IMG/VR virus record: IMGVR_UViG_3300035070_003434 | Coordinates: 1 to 26,843 of that record | Direction: 5' to 3' (one strand) | Origin: a virus | DNA: 26,843 nt | Shown here: positions 1-7,341 of the stretch, piece by piece | Layout: every line of letters starts with the position of its first letter | How positions within the stretch are numbered: position 1 is the stretch's first letter | Made by a program: the position numbers and the translations under genes | The notes under the pieces: generated by a model | What the model was told of the DNA's origin: nothing | What the model saw: only the letters and a program-made list of their open reading frames with translations | Database searches by the model: none

Positions 1-1921
1 AGGCCTGCGCGTCGCCCTCGGCCTCGAGCACGGCGATGGCGAGCGGCATCCACGCGTGGCGGAACCATCCCGTGCGGTGCGCGCCCATGCCCTCGCCGTA
101 CTGGTCGACAGGCAACGGCGATCCGTCTGCCGTGCTGCCCAGCACTTCCCACTCGATGCCATCGCGCCATCCCTGCTCGAAGCACGTGCGCGCAGCATCG
201 ACAGCCATGCTCATGGCCTCCTCGTCGTCCAGCATCTTGCCCAGCAGGTAGAGCCCGAACGCCCCGATGCTCTGCTGCCACACCATCCAGGCCGATGGGT
301 AGGTGGGCGCTAGGTCGACCAGAAGTCGGGGGTCTGGCCTGCTGTCCCACACGGTCACCCCGTGCGCGTTCTTCCTCGGCAGCTCGTGCTTGTAGACGGT
401 GGTCACACGATCCAATGCGCGCATCACCATGCGGGTTACCGATGCCCCGTCCCCCATCGTGCTGGCCAACGCCCGAATCAGGATGCCGAACCACCCCACC
501 GATCGCGACGCATCGACGTGGCTGGTGCTCAGGCCTGGTTGCACGGTCTCGCTGAACCACACCACGCGCGCAAGCGCCTCGCACTCCATCTGCAGCGCCC
601 TGCTGCCGGTGACTGCAGCGGCGAACCACAGCGAGCCGTAGAAGAAGTGTTCCCGGTCAGGCCCGGACCACCCGCCCGTATCCATCGTGCCGGGGATGCG
701 CGACAGGCCCAGGCGATCCGGGCTCACGTCTGCCGAGTAGTGCGGGCATCCGCCCCACATGCGCAGGTTCGGGTGCGCGTCCCAGTCGAGCAGCTTGCCG
801 TCGGCTTCGCGCCAGTGACACGGACGCCGCGAAGCCAGCAGAGCGGCCTGGTAGCGGATGAAGACTGCCGCGGGCGCCGTGCGGTGCGCGGCGAAGGCCT
901 CGCCACCGTTGGCGCTGAAGCACTGGTCTTCTTGCGCACCGGTCACGCCGCTGTTCCAGGCGACGCCGAGTTCGGTCGTCGGGGTGGTCGACCACTGCTG
1001 TTGCATGGCGCCGCCCCACTGCTGCCGAATCCAGGTGTCGACGTTGAACCCGTTCTGCGCGTCGGGAACGCCAAGGCCACCGGCCTGCGTCTTCCACTCG
1101 GTTTCGATCGCGAACGGACCGCCTTGCATCGCCCCGGTGACCAGCTGCCGCTTCTGGTCCTCGGACAGCATCGTGAGCCATGCCGCGATGCCGGAGAACG
1201 AGCGCGCCTGTCCCTGCGCGATGCGCTCGCCGCGCAGCACCGCACCCATGCGCGCACCGTGGTAGGCGACCAGCATGTTGCCGATGCGCAGGTCGAACCC
1301 TGGCAGCGGGCCCTCGACGATCATCGGCGAGCGGTTCGGGTGCGCGCAGGTGAACACCAGTTCGAACCGCAGCCAGGCCTCGGTTGGCACCCAGGCAATG
1401 AAGATGTCGGCCCACACCGCCGAGCCGACCAAGGCGCGGCCGTGCGAGCGCAGCGCCGGGCCGTCGACCTCGATCAACGCGCCGCTCGCACCGGGCACCT
1501 GCTCGAGCACAATGCCGTTGATGCTGCAGCCGATGGCGCCGGCAGGGTCGGCGAGAACGTGCGGTGGGATCTGTGCGAGGGGGTTCGGCGCGTCGGGCAG
1601 CAGGTCCTCGTCGAGGTACTCGATCGAACCACCTTCCAACGGTGGCAGCTCGGTCCCCTCCTTGATCACCACCTCCGTCGCGTCCATGTGCTGCAAGGCC
1701 AGGTCGGCATGCACCGCCTCGTCGGATTGGCACTCGAGTTCGATCCACGCGCACGTGATGCGCCCCAGCTGCTCACCGCGCACGACGGTCATCATGCGGT
1801 CCGTGCCGCGATCGCCTTGCACGCGCCACAGACCGTTAGGCGGCAGCGGCACTGAGTCGGGGACGGTGAACGGCACCCAGCCTTTCCAGGGGCACGGGGC
1901 GGCGTTGTAGAGCTTCAGCAT
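1..1921 (-). CDS. Large putative virion protein with C-terminal helical domain (3' end outside window)
   Basis: A single open frame runs from ATG at 1921 to the window edge with no stop, so 640 residues are visible and the C-terminus is missing. Third codon positions are strongly G/C-rich in this frame, unlike the arginine-rich frames that overlap it. Residues 1 to about 215 look beta-rich. From about residue 424 onward the sequence is helical and rich in Trp, with segments such as DREHFFYGSLWFAAAV and SVGWFGILIRAL, resembling the alpha/alpha-toroid pattern of polysaccharide lyases and glycoside hydrolases. That fold assignment is my inference from pattern only and no catalytic residues can be assigned. 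It follows three tiny genes and the 577-residue protein at 2617-4350, which has a comparable helical core. The start has no strong Shine-Dalgarno (only GAGAG about 11 bases upstream). A receptor-binding or depolymerase role is possible but unproven. Confidence 0.85.
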   Translation of the reverse strand, partial: MLKLYNAAPCPWKGWVPFTVPDSVPLPPNGLWRVQGDRGTDRMMTVVRGEQLGRITCAWIELECQSDEAVHADLALQHMDATEVVIKEGTELPPLEGGSIEYLDEDLLPDAPNPLAQIPPHVLADPAGAIGCSINGIVLEQVPGASGALIEVDGPALRSHGRALVGSAVWADIFIAWVPTEAWLRFELVFTCAHPNRSPMIVEGPLPGFDLRIGNMLVAYHGARMGAVLRGERIAQGQARSFSGIAAWLTMLSEDQKRQLVTGAMQGGPFAIETEWKTQAGGLGVPDAQNGFNVDTWIRQQWGGAMQQQWSTTPTTELGVAWNSGVTGAQEDQCFSANGGEAFAAHRTAPAAVFIRYQAALLASRRPCHWREADGKLLDWDAHPNLRMWGGCPHYSADVSPDRLGLSRIPGTMDTGGWSGPDREHFFYGSLWFAAAVTGSRALQMECEALARVVWFSETVQPGLSTSHVDASRSVGWFGILIRALASTMGDGASVTRMVMRALDRVTTVYKHELPRKNAHGVTVWDSRPDPRLLVDLAPTYPSAWMVWQQSIGAFGLYLLGKMLDDEEAMSMAVDAARTCFEQGWRDGIEWEVLGSTADGSPLPVDQYGEGMGAHRTGWFRHAWMPLAIAVLEAEGDAQA

Positions 1922-2018
1922 CGGGGTCGTTCTCTCGTGTTTGCGGGTGCCCGGAAGCCAGCGCGACGCGCGCAGACTCCGGCCCCGGTTGTTTCTCGCC
2001 TTCGCCGTGCGCCAGCCG
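1922..2018. other. Short non-coding gap upstream of the 1-1921 gene
   Basis: These 97 bases separate the TAG stop at 2019-2021 from the ATG at 1921. Almost all other gene junctions in the window overlap or are separated by under 30 bases, so the gap stands out. I see no convincing -35/-10 pair, no U-run terminator and no clear hairpin. Only arginine-rich shadow frames cross it. Confidence 0.4.
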
Positions 2019-2255
2019 CTACTTCACGACGTCGCTCGGCAGTCGCACGGGCTTCGCGTCGCGAATGGTCTTCGACGCAACGGCGTTCTTCTTCGCCACG
2101 CGCAGCGCCTTCGCTTCGACGGCCGTGGCGCTGTGCACGGGGTTGGCGATCGCGGCGCCGAGCGCGCGCTTCCACCAGTTGTGGTCGTTCAGGTGCTCGA
2201 GCTTGGCGCTGGTGTCTAGCTCAAGGGTGACGATGACGCGGCGGTTCTTGATCAT
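2019..2255 (-). CDS. Small basic hypothetical protein (78 aa)
   Basis: ATG at 2255 lies two bases after the TGA of the upstream gene (2258-2260). The frame ends with TAG at 2019. The protein starts MIKNRRVIVTLELDT, has a short Trp-containing patch (HNWWKRAL) and is Ala/Lys-rich through its second half (residues 45-78). No membrane segment or known motif is visible. Two small membrane-protein genes precede it (2258-2458 and 2469-2612), and the four genes from 2612 down to the large 1-1921 gene appear to be co-transcribed. A structural or chaperone role is only a guess from position. Confidence 0.75.
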   Translation of the reverse strand: MIKNRRVIVTLELDTSAKLEHLNDHNWWKRALGAAIANPVHSATAVEAKALRVAKKNAVASKTIRDAKPVRLPSDVVK

Positions 2256-2257
2256 GT

Positions 2258-2458
2258 TCAGTGCGCCCCGATGACGGTGCCGATGTAGACGCCAGCAGCG
2301 AAGGCGACGACGGCACCCATGATGGCCAGCGTGCGCCACGTCTTCGCGTCGCTGCGCGCGAGCTCGGCGTCGGCCGTTGCCTTGCCGCGCTCGATGATGG
2401 CCAGCGTCAGCTTGCGCAGAACGTGCTCGTGCCGCTTTTCCAGGTTCTCGAGTTCCAT
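2258..2458 (-). CDS. Small coiled-coil/membrane protein (66 aa)
   Basis: ATG at 2458 is preceded by a GAGG Shine-Dalgarno about 8 bases upstream. Residues 1-43 are charged and helical (MELENLEKRHEHVLRKLTL...), likely a coiled coil. Residues 44-64 form one hydrophobic segment (LAIMGAVVAFAAGVYIGTVIG) with small residues and glycines. An amphipathic N-terminus plus one C-terminal membrane span is seen in small phage holin-like or accessory lysis proteins, but also in many uncharacterised ones. The adjacent single-span gene at 2469-2612 makes a paired membrane function plausible. I cannot assign holin function from sequence alone. Confidence 0.75.
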   Translation of the reverse strand: MELENLEKRHEHVLRKLTLAIIERGKATADAELARSDAKTWRTLAIMGAVVAFAAGVYIGTVIGAH

Positions 2459-2468
2459 CGCGATTGCC

Positions 2469-2612
2469 TCACTTCGCCGGGTTGTCGCAGTGCGCCAGCA
2501 GCAGCAGCACCGCGAAGAATGCGACCACCAGAAGGAACACGACGACGCCCTGCAGCGCATGGGTATCGCTGCAGGTCGTCGGCGGGAACAACTCGTCGTC
2601 GTCGCGCGCCAT
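2469..2612 (-). CDS. Very small single-pass membrane protein (47 aa)
   Basis: A short frame from ATG at 2612 to TGA at 2469, starting 5 bases beyond the stop of the 577-aa gene. The product starts MARDDDELFPPTTCSD, with an acidic N-terminus. It then has one strongly hydrophobic span of about 20 residues (VVVFLLVVAFFAVLLLLA) and ends HCDNPAK. Two cysteines flank the span. The acidic N-terminus and short basic tail suggest an N-out/C-in arrangement. It sits directly before a second small membrane protein gene, so the two could form a holin/antiholin-like or membrane-anchor pair. That is inference. Third-position G/C bias and tight spacing support it being real. Confidence 0.7.
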   Translation of the reverse strand: MARDDDELFPPTTCSDTHALQGVVVFLLVVAFFAVLLLLAHCDNPAK

Positions 2613-2616
2613 CGGA

Positions 2617-4350
2617 TCAGGTCGCCGCGGTGACCGTGATTTCGAGCGCGTTCGTCGTCACGATCTGGCCGCCCATCAGGATGCCAGCCTGCACCGTGTA
2701 CGTCTCGCCGACGTCGTCGATGGCCTGCATGTCGATGACGGCGACGCCATTCGCATCGGTCGTGAACAGCAGACTTCCGTTGTAGGTGGCCTGGTCGAGG
2801 TAGACGAGCCCCTGCGTGCGGGCCCCGAAGTAGCCCGGGTTCGGTCGAAGCGCGGTTTCTTCAGACCGAACCAGAACACCGACGACTTGCAGCTGCACGC
2901 CGACGTTCACCCGAAGGCGCCACGGGCGGATGTTGTCCGCCACGGTGTCCATCGTGATGCGCGGCTGGCTTCCGTTCGCGATGCCGATTTGCCGCATGCT
3001 GGCCATCACCTGCGGCTTGTACGGCTCCCATAGCGCTTGGATGTCCGCGTCGAGTCCCTGCAGGCTCAGGCCGAGGGCAGGCGCTGCGTCGATCCACCGG
3101 CGCACCCAGTCGAAGTAGGGGTTGTGGTTCCACATCTTCACCGCGCCCATCGCGAGCATGGACAGGTAGGTGCCCACCCAGCCGCTCGCCGCGCAGCACT
3201 GCCGATACCCGTTGTTGTACGACTTCGGATCCCAGCCGTCGTAGTGGTAGTGCCAGTCCGCAACGTCGCTCTCACCGTGCTTCACCCAGTGCGTGTTGCC
3301 CCAGTCGGCGTTGCCAACGTCGGCCGCGGTGTACCCGCCTTCGCCCCAGTTGTAGACGCCGCTGCTCGTCTCCTCGACGTAGAAGCACTGCCCATCTTCG
3401 CCCCACACCACGCGGTGATCCTGCGTGAGCCCACCCTGGTAGTACGCCACCGAAAGGTCGGTGCGCGCGAGCGCGTTGACGTCGTCGAAGTCGGGATGTC
3501 CGAGCAGCATCGACATCAGCACGATGATGGGCTTCATGCCAGTTGCGTGCGTGCCAGCCTGATAGCTCCCGTTCTTAGCCGCCCATGCGTAGTCGATCCC
3601 TGTCTGGCACAGCGCGATCGCGAGGTCCCGCTTCTGCGCATTCGGGATGTTGGAACACAGCGCGAGCATCATCCGGCTCAGGTCCTTGTTCAGATCGACA
3701 TAGTACGGCTCCATGTTGAGCTTCGGCCGCAGTCGATAGATGCCTTCTCCGTGGCCGATGCCCGACCACAGCTTGCGCGCTCTCGTCGCCATGTCTGCGA
3801 TGCCGGCGCCCCAGCTCGCCGCGAATACCTTCGGCAGACGATCCAGCATGCCGTCGTTCCACACGTACGGAGCCGACGGCCGTGCCTCGTTCCAGTACGG
3901 CGGGCGGAACTCGTTCGGGCCAGGGGCGGCAGTGACACAAGTCAGAACAGCCGCACGCAACACCTGCGTGTAGTCCGCGGTCGGTGCAGCAAGGTCCGAC
4001 TCGCACGAGATCAGCGAGTCGCCGGCAACCATGGCCAGGGTCGGCAGGTCGTTCGCGACGTTCAGGTCGTCGTCGTATGCGGTGCTCGATGGCGGCCTGC
4101 TGTCGAGTCCCTGCGCGAAGTCGTTCGCGTAGTAAGGCGGATCACCGTTCGGGTCGTACAGCGGCCGGTGCTGAATGTTCAGCATCGAGCCGTGCACCTT
4201 CCGCCCTCCCGTGAGCGTCGTCGTCTGCGGCGAGATCGCCGAAATGTTGATGGTGCCGACGACGTACGGGTCGCCGCCGATGAACGTGCCGGTCGCTGGC
4301 GTTCCGTCGATGGTCCAGGTGATGCCGTCCTTGGTGATCGTCGTGCTCAT
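2617..4350 (-). CDS. 577-aa protein of unknown function, toroid-like core with C-terminal beta domain
   Basis: ATG at 4350 has a GAGGAG Shine-Dalgarno about 9 bases upstream. Residues 1-115 are beta-rich, with the patterns GTFIGGDPYVVG (about 21-32), RKVHGSMLN (about 49-57) and GDSLIS (about 110). From memory, this N-terminal pattern also occurs in uncharacterised secreted proteins of Planctomycetes and Verrucomicrobia, which should be checked. Residues about 140-450 are helical and include a region dense in Trp, Tyr and His around residues 340-390 (for example ADWHYHYDGWDPKSYNNGY), as found in carbohydrate-active toroid enzymes. The last 90 residues look like an Ig-like beta domain. It is the first gene after the early operon and precedes the membrane genes and the 1-1921 gene. 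A virion-associated glycan-binding or degrading role is inference. Confidence 0.88.
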   Translation of the reverse strand: MSTTITKDGITWTIDGTPATGTFIGGDPYVVGTINISAISPQTTTLTGGRKVHGSMLNIQHRPLYDPNGDPPYYANDFAQGLDSRPPSSTAYDDDLNVANDLPTLAMVAGDSLISCESDLAAPTADYTQVLRAAVLTCVTAAPGPNEFRPPYWNEARPSAPYVWNDGMLDRLPKVFAASWGAGIADMATRARKLWSGIGHGEGIYRLRPKLNMEPYYVDLNKDLSRMMLALCSNIPNAQKRDLAIALCQTGIDYAWAAKNGSYQAGTHATGMKPIIVLMSMLLGHPDFDDVNALARTDLSVAYYQGGLTQDHRVVWGEDGQCFYVEETSSGVYNWGEGGYTAADVGNADWGNTHWVKHGESDVADWHYHYDGWDPKSYNNGYRQCCAASGWVGTYLSMLAMGAVKMWNHNPYFDWVRRWIDAAPALGLSLQGLDADIQALWEPYKPQVMASMRQIGIANGSQPRITMDTVADNIRPWRLRVNVGVQLQVVGVLVRSEETALRPNPGYFGARTQGLVYLDQATYNGSLLFTTDANGVAVIDMQAIDDVGETYTVQAGILMGGQIVTTNALEITVTAAT

Positions 4351-4422
4351 GTCCGTTGCTCCTCGTTCTGGTGGCCTGCTGCGTTCGGTGCGTCAGCCTA
4401 CAGGCTCACGGTTCGGACCGCA

Positions 4423-4611
4423 TCAAGGTGGCGGCTTGCCCTCGGCGTAGAAGCGTGCCGTCAGAGCCGCGGCCTCCTGCGTGCACTGGATGCACAGGCG
4501 CAGCGTGGCCACCTCGTAATCCCGGTCGTAGAACTCGACGACAACGAACGCGCGCACCATCCGGCTGCAGGCGCTGCACTCGCGCGGATCGCGTTGCACG
4601 ACGAGGTTCAC
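4423..4611 (-). CDS. Small zinc-binding protein with two CxxC pairs (62 aa)
   Basis: GTG at 4611 overlaps the upstream TGA as GTGA, the standard junction in this operon. An upstream in-frame extension exists but lies inside the previous gene. The protein has CSAC (Cys12, Cys15) and CIQC (Cys40, Cys43), a four-cysteine zinc-ribbon arrangement around a beta segment (AFVVVEFYDRDYEVATLRL). Such small zinc proteins are common in phage early operons and their functions are mostly unknown. It is the last gene of the early operon. The 72 bases between it and the 577-aa gene hold a weak AGCC/GGCT hairpin near 4400 but no U-run. Confidence 0.8.
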   Translation of the reverse strand: MNLVVQRDPRECSACSRMVRAFVVVEFYDRDYEVATLRLCIQCTQEAAALTARFYAEGKPPP

Positions 4612-5294
4612 GACGGCTTGACATCCGCAAGGGTGATGCACAACGTGCCATCGTCGAGCCACCGATGCGAAACGGTGACCTGCGACACGCCGCAAACCAT
4701 GATGCTCGGCGTCGCGCCGGCAGCGCGCAGCCGCTTCGATCTTGCGTTGAGCCCTTCGTCGATCACGACCGGTTCACCCACCGTCTTGACGATCGGCTCA
4801 CCCATCGACGCAAGCTGGTCATCAGCCCACGCCAGCGCATCCCGACGTCCAGGCACCGCAGCTATGCCCATGATCTTGCCGCGGCACTCGTGCAGCAGGT
4901 GCACCATGCGCTTCCGCATCGCCTCGACCAATGGCTCGTGCCCCGTGCAGGCCTCGCGGGCTTCGTCGCGCTGCTGGCGCATCGTGTTGCATTCCTTCCG
5001 CAGCACTTCGTTCTGCTTGCGCAGATTATGGCTGGCGTTGGCCGCGGTCAGGCGCTGGTCGATCGCCTCGTCGCGTTGCTTGCGCAGATTATCGCGCTCG
5101 GCGATCGCTTCGTTGCGCTGCTTGATCACGGCTTCGCGTTCGCGCCAGCGAGCTTCGTACAACTCACGCGACACCGAACTACCCGCGAGCGTGAACAGCA
5201 GCCGCAGCTCGTCTCGGTCCATTTCGAAGCGCCAGTCGGGTGACTTCAGGCGCCGGTCGAGGTCTTCGTAGTCGATTCGTTCCATTGGGATCAC
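4608..5294 (-). CDS. Coiled-coil early protein of unknown function (228 aa)
   Basis: GTG at 5294 overlaps the preceding TGA (GTGA). An in-frame ATG at 5285 is an alternative start. Residues about 40-125 form a long charged coiled coil with repeated QRDEAI-type units (AVIKQRNEAIAERDNLRKQ and similar). The C-terminal 90 residues are mixed alpha/beta (PIVKTVGEPVVIDEGLNARS ... SQVTVSHRWLDDGTLCITL). It resembles Ea22-like phage early proteins only in composition. It lies directly after the RusA-like gene and before a zinc-ribbon protein. Function is unknown. Confidence 0.85.
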   Translation of the reverse strand: MIPMERIDYEDLDRRLKSPDWRFEMDRDELRLLFTLAGSSVSRELYEARWREREAVIKQRNEAIAERDNLRKQRDEAIDQRLTAANASHNLRKQNEVLRKECNTMRQQRDEAREACTGHEPLVEAMRKRMVHLLHECRGKIMGIAAVPGRRDALAWADDQLASMGEPIVKTVGEPVVIDEGLNARSKRLRAAGATPSIMVCGVSQVTVSHRWLDDGTLCITLADVKPS

Positions 5295-5959
5295 CACAGC
5301 TCCGGTTGCAGGTTGGATGGTTCGCCGACGTTGCGCCACACGCGCAGGTCGGCGACCTGGTTGTCGTTGTGGTAGGCGATGCCTTGCACGGCATCGAGCA
5401 CCAGCTCGGGCACGTTGGTCACGTCGCGGCGCCGTCCGGTCGGCCCCTTGCCGCTCGGCTTCGGCCCGCGCTTCTCGATCACCACGTCGGCGGTGTCGTT
5501 CTTCACGTTGTGCACCACGGTCACGCCGACGTCTTCGTCGGGCAGCAGCGGCCGACGTTCGCTGAACGCCTGCGGCGCTTGCCGGCGCAGCGCGTCGACC
5601 GCCTCCTCGATGATCTTCTCTCGCGCGTGCCTCGCCTCGTCGGACATCGAGGAGCCCAGGTGCCCGGTCGGCTTCCGGCACTTCGGGCAGACGGCACCCG
5701 TGCGGAAGATGCGGCGACTGTTCTTCGCCGCCGGCGGGGTCGGCACCGTGAACCGCAGCGTCGGAACCTCGATCGCGGCGTCGGCGATCGGGTCGGCGAA
5801 CAGCTGCGCCGCTGTCGGCCGGCGTTCGCGGATCGCGCGCTCGATGTTGCCGGCCAGGCCGATCAGCTTGGCGACGGTGATCGTCACGGCGTCGATGTGC
5901 GCACGGTGCTGGATCGCGCGCAGGTCGGCGGCGATGCGGGCGAGGAGTTCCTGGTTCAC
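5291..5959 (-). CDS. rusA: RusA-like Holliday junction resolvase with N-terminal extension and CPKC insert
   Basis: GTG at 5959 overlaps the upstream TGA (GTGA) and has a GAGGGGTGG Shine-Dalgarno. About 70 N-terminal residues form a helical extension. The RusA-type domain starts near LRFTVPTPPAAKNSRRI. The catalytic region has the family pattern of spaced aspartates: RRRDVTNVPELVLDAVQG, then YHNDNQV near the C-terminus. RusA enzymes (about 120 residues in E. coli) cleave four-way junctions as dimers and need these Asp residues. Between the N-terminal strand and the first helix there is a CPKC motif with a nearby His, an insert I do not know in classical RusA. The protein ends LQPELW, one of four (D/E)LW tails here. 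Together with the nuclease and RecT genes it would complete a recombination set. Confidence 0.88.
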   Translation of the reverse strand: MNQELLARIAADLRAIQHRAHIDAVTITVAKLIGLAGNIERAIRERRPTAAQLFADPIADAAIEVPTLRFTVPTPPAAKNSRRIFRTGAVCPKCRKPTGHLGSSMSDEARHAREKIIEEAVDALRRQAPQAFSERRPLLPDEDVGVTVVHNVKNDTADVVIEKRGPKPSGKGPTGRRRDVTNVPELVLDAVQGIAYHNDNQVADLRVWRNVGEPSNLQPELW

Positions 5960-7323
5960 TTCCCACCCCTCGCCAGTTCGCGGCGGCATAGCTCGGCGAC
6001 GGCACGCCACAGCTCGTTGGTGCCTTCACCGCCGGCCCACTGCGCCAGTTCGCGCAGCACCTCGTCGCCGTCGCGCGTCGCGGCGTCCGGCTTCGGCTCC
6101 GCGTGCTGGGCGGGAAGGGCGGCGAGGCGGTCAGTGCAGAAGCTCGCCACCGCCTGGATGTTGGGGTAGCCCGCTGGGCGAAACTGGAACATCCACGACT
6201 GCACCGCCTCCAGCTCCCGCCTCGCCATCGCGGCCTGGTCGGCTCGGGCGGCGGCGAGGTCGCGCTCCAGATGCGCCACGCGCGCCTCGGCTGACTTCGC
6301 CAGTCCTTGCTCGACCTTCTGCGATGACTCAGCGAACTGGTGAGCTTTCACGGCGGCGGCGAGGTCGGCTTGCAGGCGGGCGTTCTCGGCGCGGAGCCGG
6401 TCGATCTCGGCCCGCAACTCCCGCAGCTTCGCGTCGCCGTCCTGTGGCGCTGGCGGTTCGGGCTTCGGCGATCGGACTCCGCTAGCCGCACACCCCATTG
6501 ATGCAGCGTCGACGAGTAGCGCCTCTTGCATCTCTTGCCATGCAGTCGTCCACATGCCTCCGTCACGTCGCCAACAGACGATCGCACAAGCATCTTGAAG
6601 CAAGTGGCGTAGTCGACGAACCTCGGCCAGCTTCGCGTCGCCGTCCGGCGCGGATCGCATGAGGGCGACGCCTTCGTCGATCCATTCGCGTGTATCGTCG
6701 AGTGTCATGCCGCCGCTGGAGCGGGCCGACCAATAGATGTCTCTCCATGCCGCGATCTTCGCCTCGTGCTTCGGCGACGCCTTCCGCGCCGCCATCGCCG
6801 CCGCCAAGGAGACACCATGACCAACCAAGACCCCATCGCCGTGCTCGGCGGCATCGAGAAGTCGCGCAGACTCATCGTCGAGTGGCGAGCCGAGTGGACT
6901 GGCGACAGCAAGAGGGCTGAGGAGTGCATTGGTGGTCTCCTTGGCGGCGGCGATGGCACGCAGCAGCGCGCCGGATTCGGTGTCGTTCATGGCGAAGCCC
7001 TTGAAGAACGCGGGCGCAGTGCTGCGTTGCGCCGACTCCAGTTGCCAGACGATCGGCTCCAGCGCAGCCAGCAGCTCGTCGCGTTGGGTGCGGAGCCGGT
7101 CCCGCTCCTCTCGTAGCGAAGCGATCTCGACCATGCGGTCCATGTGCGTGGCGTCGATCCTCTCGCCGATCTCAGCGGCTGCACGCAGGGAGTCCCGCTC
7201 CTCGGCGGCGTCGAGGCGAGCCCAGATGCGCTTCCGCAGCGCCGCGATGTCGAGGTCAGCCATTGCGTGCGCCTCCAAGGCAGATCGGATGTCAAGCACG
7301 GGAATTTGGTTGGGGGTGGTCAT
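5956..7323 (-). CDS. 455-aa coiled-coil early protein, Ea22-like, interrupted by an apparently inverted segment
   Basis: ATG at 7323 has an excellent AAGGAG Shine-Dalgarno. Residues 1-129 look like one Ea22-like early protein (coiled coil, then MNDTESGALLRAIAAAKET). Residues 130-170 are atypical, with only 22 of 40 codons ending in G/C by hand count. Residues about 185-455 hold repeated modules (DGDAKLAEVRRLR, DGDAKLRELRAE, DGDEVLRELAQW), long coiled coils and a short conserved end. The middle coincides exactly with the 121-bp spacer of a 23-bp inverted repeat, and the plus strand there carries a better coding signal with its own ribosome-binding site. The frame stays open throughout, so the fused protein may be made, but it probably derives from two or more genes. 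Its stop overlaps the resolvase start. Function is unknown. Confidence 0.7.
   Translation of the reverse strand: MTTPNQIPVLDIRSALEAHAMADLDIAALRKRIWARLDAAEERDSLRAAAEIGERIDATHMDRMVEIASLREERDRLRTQRDELLAALEPIVWQLESAQRSTAPAFFKGFAMNDTESGALLRAIAAAKETTNALLSPLAVASPLGSPLDDESARLLDAAEHGDGVLVGHGVSLAAAMAARKASPKHEAKIAAWRDIYWSARSSGGMTLDDTREWIDEGVALMRSAPDGDAKLAEVRRLRHLLQDACAIVCWRRDGGMWTTAWQEMQEALLVDAASMGCAASGVRSPKPEPPAPQDGDAKLRELRAEIDRLRAENARLQADLAAAVKAHQFAESSQKVEQGLAKSAEARVAHLERDLAAARADQAAMARRELEAVQSWMFQFRPAGYPNIQAVASFCTDRLAALPAQHAEPKPDAATRDGDEVLRELAQWAGGEGTNELWRAVAELCRRELARGGK
6791..6957. repeat. 23-bp perfect inverted repeat (6791-6813 and 6935-6957) around a 121-bp spacer
   Basis: Bases 6791-6813 on the plus strand are identical to the reverse complement of 6935-6957, a 23/23 match. 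The spacer 6814-6934 carries, on the plus strand, ATG at 6817 preceded by AAGGAGACACC and 39 codons (MTNQDPIAVLGG...), of which 32 end in G/C. The minus-strand reading of the same spacer has 22 of 40. If the spacer is flipped in thought, the gene starting at 7323 would end ...AIAAAKETP with its TGA overlapping that ATG (ATGA), exactly the junction type used throughout this operon. This looks like a past or ongoing inversion. Confidence 0.85.
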
Positions 7324-7334
7324 GGTGTCTCCTT
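6806..7334. repeat. Duplicated translation-start module in inverted orientation (6806-6823 and 7317-7334)
   Basis: The 18-mer AAGGAGACACCATGACCA occurs on the plus strand at 6806-6823 and on the minus strand at 7334-7317, where it is the ribosome-binding site and start of the 5956-7323 gene. The copy at 6806 faces the wrong way relative to all neighbouring genes. Only the two short arms are the repeat. The bases between are ordinary sequence apart from the 23-bp inverted repeat. Confidence 0.85.
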
Positions 7335-7341
7335 TCAGAAG

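Noticed and set aside
657-1754. Minus-strand frame of 365 codons at 657-1754
   Set aside because: Arginine-rich and in a different register from the 1-1921 gene, which has consistent codon bias and globular sequence.
362-5271. Long plus-strand open frames (for example 362-1855 and 3037-5271)
   Set aside because: They lie opposite minus-strand genes with clear domains, are rich in Arg and Ala, and result from the lack of stops in GC-rich DNA.
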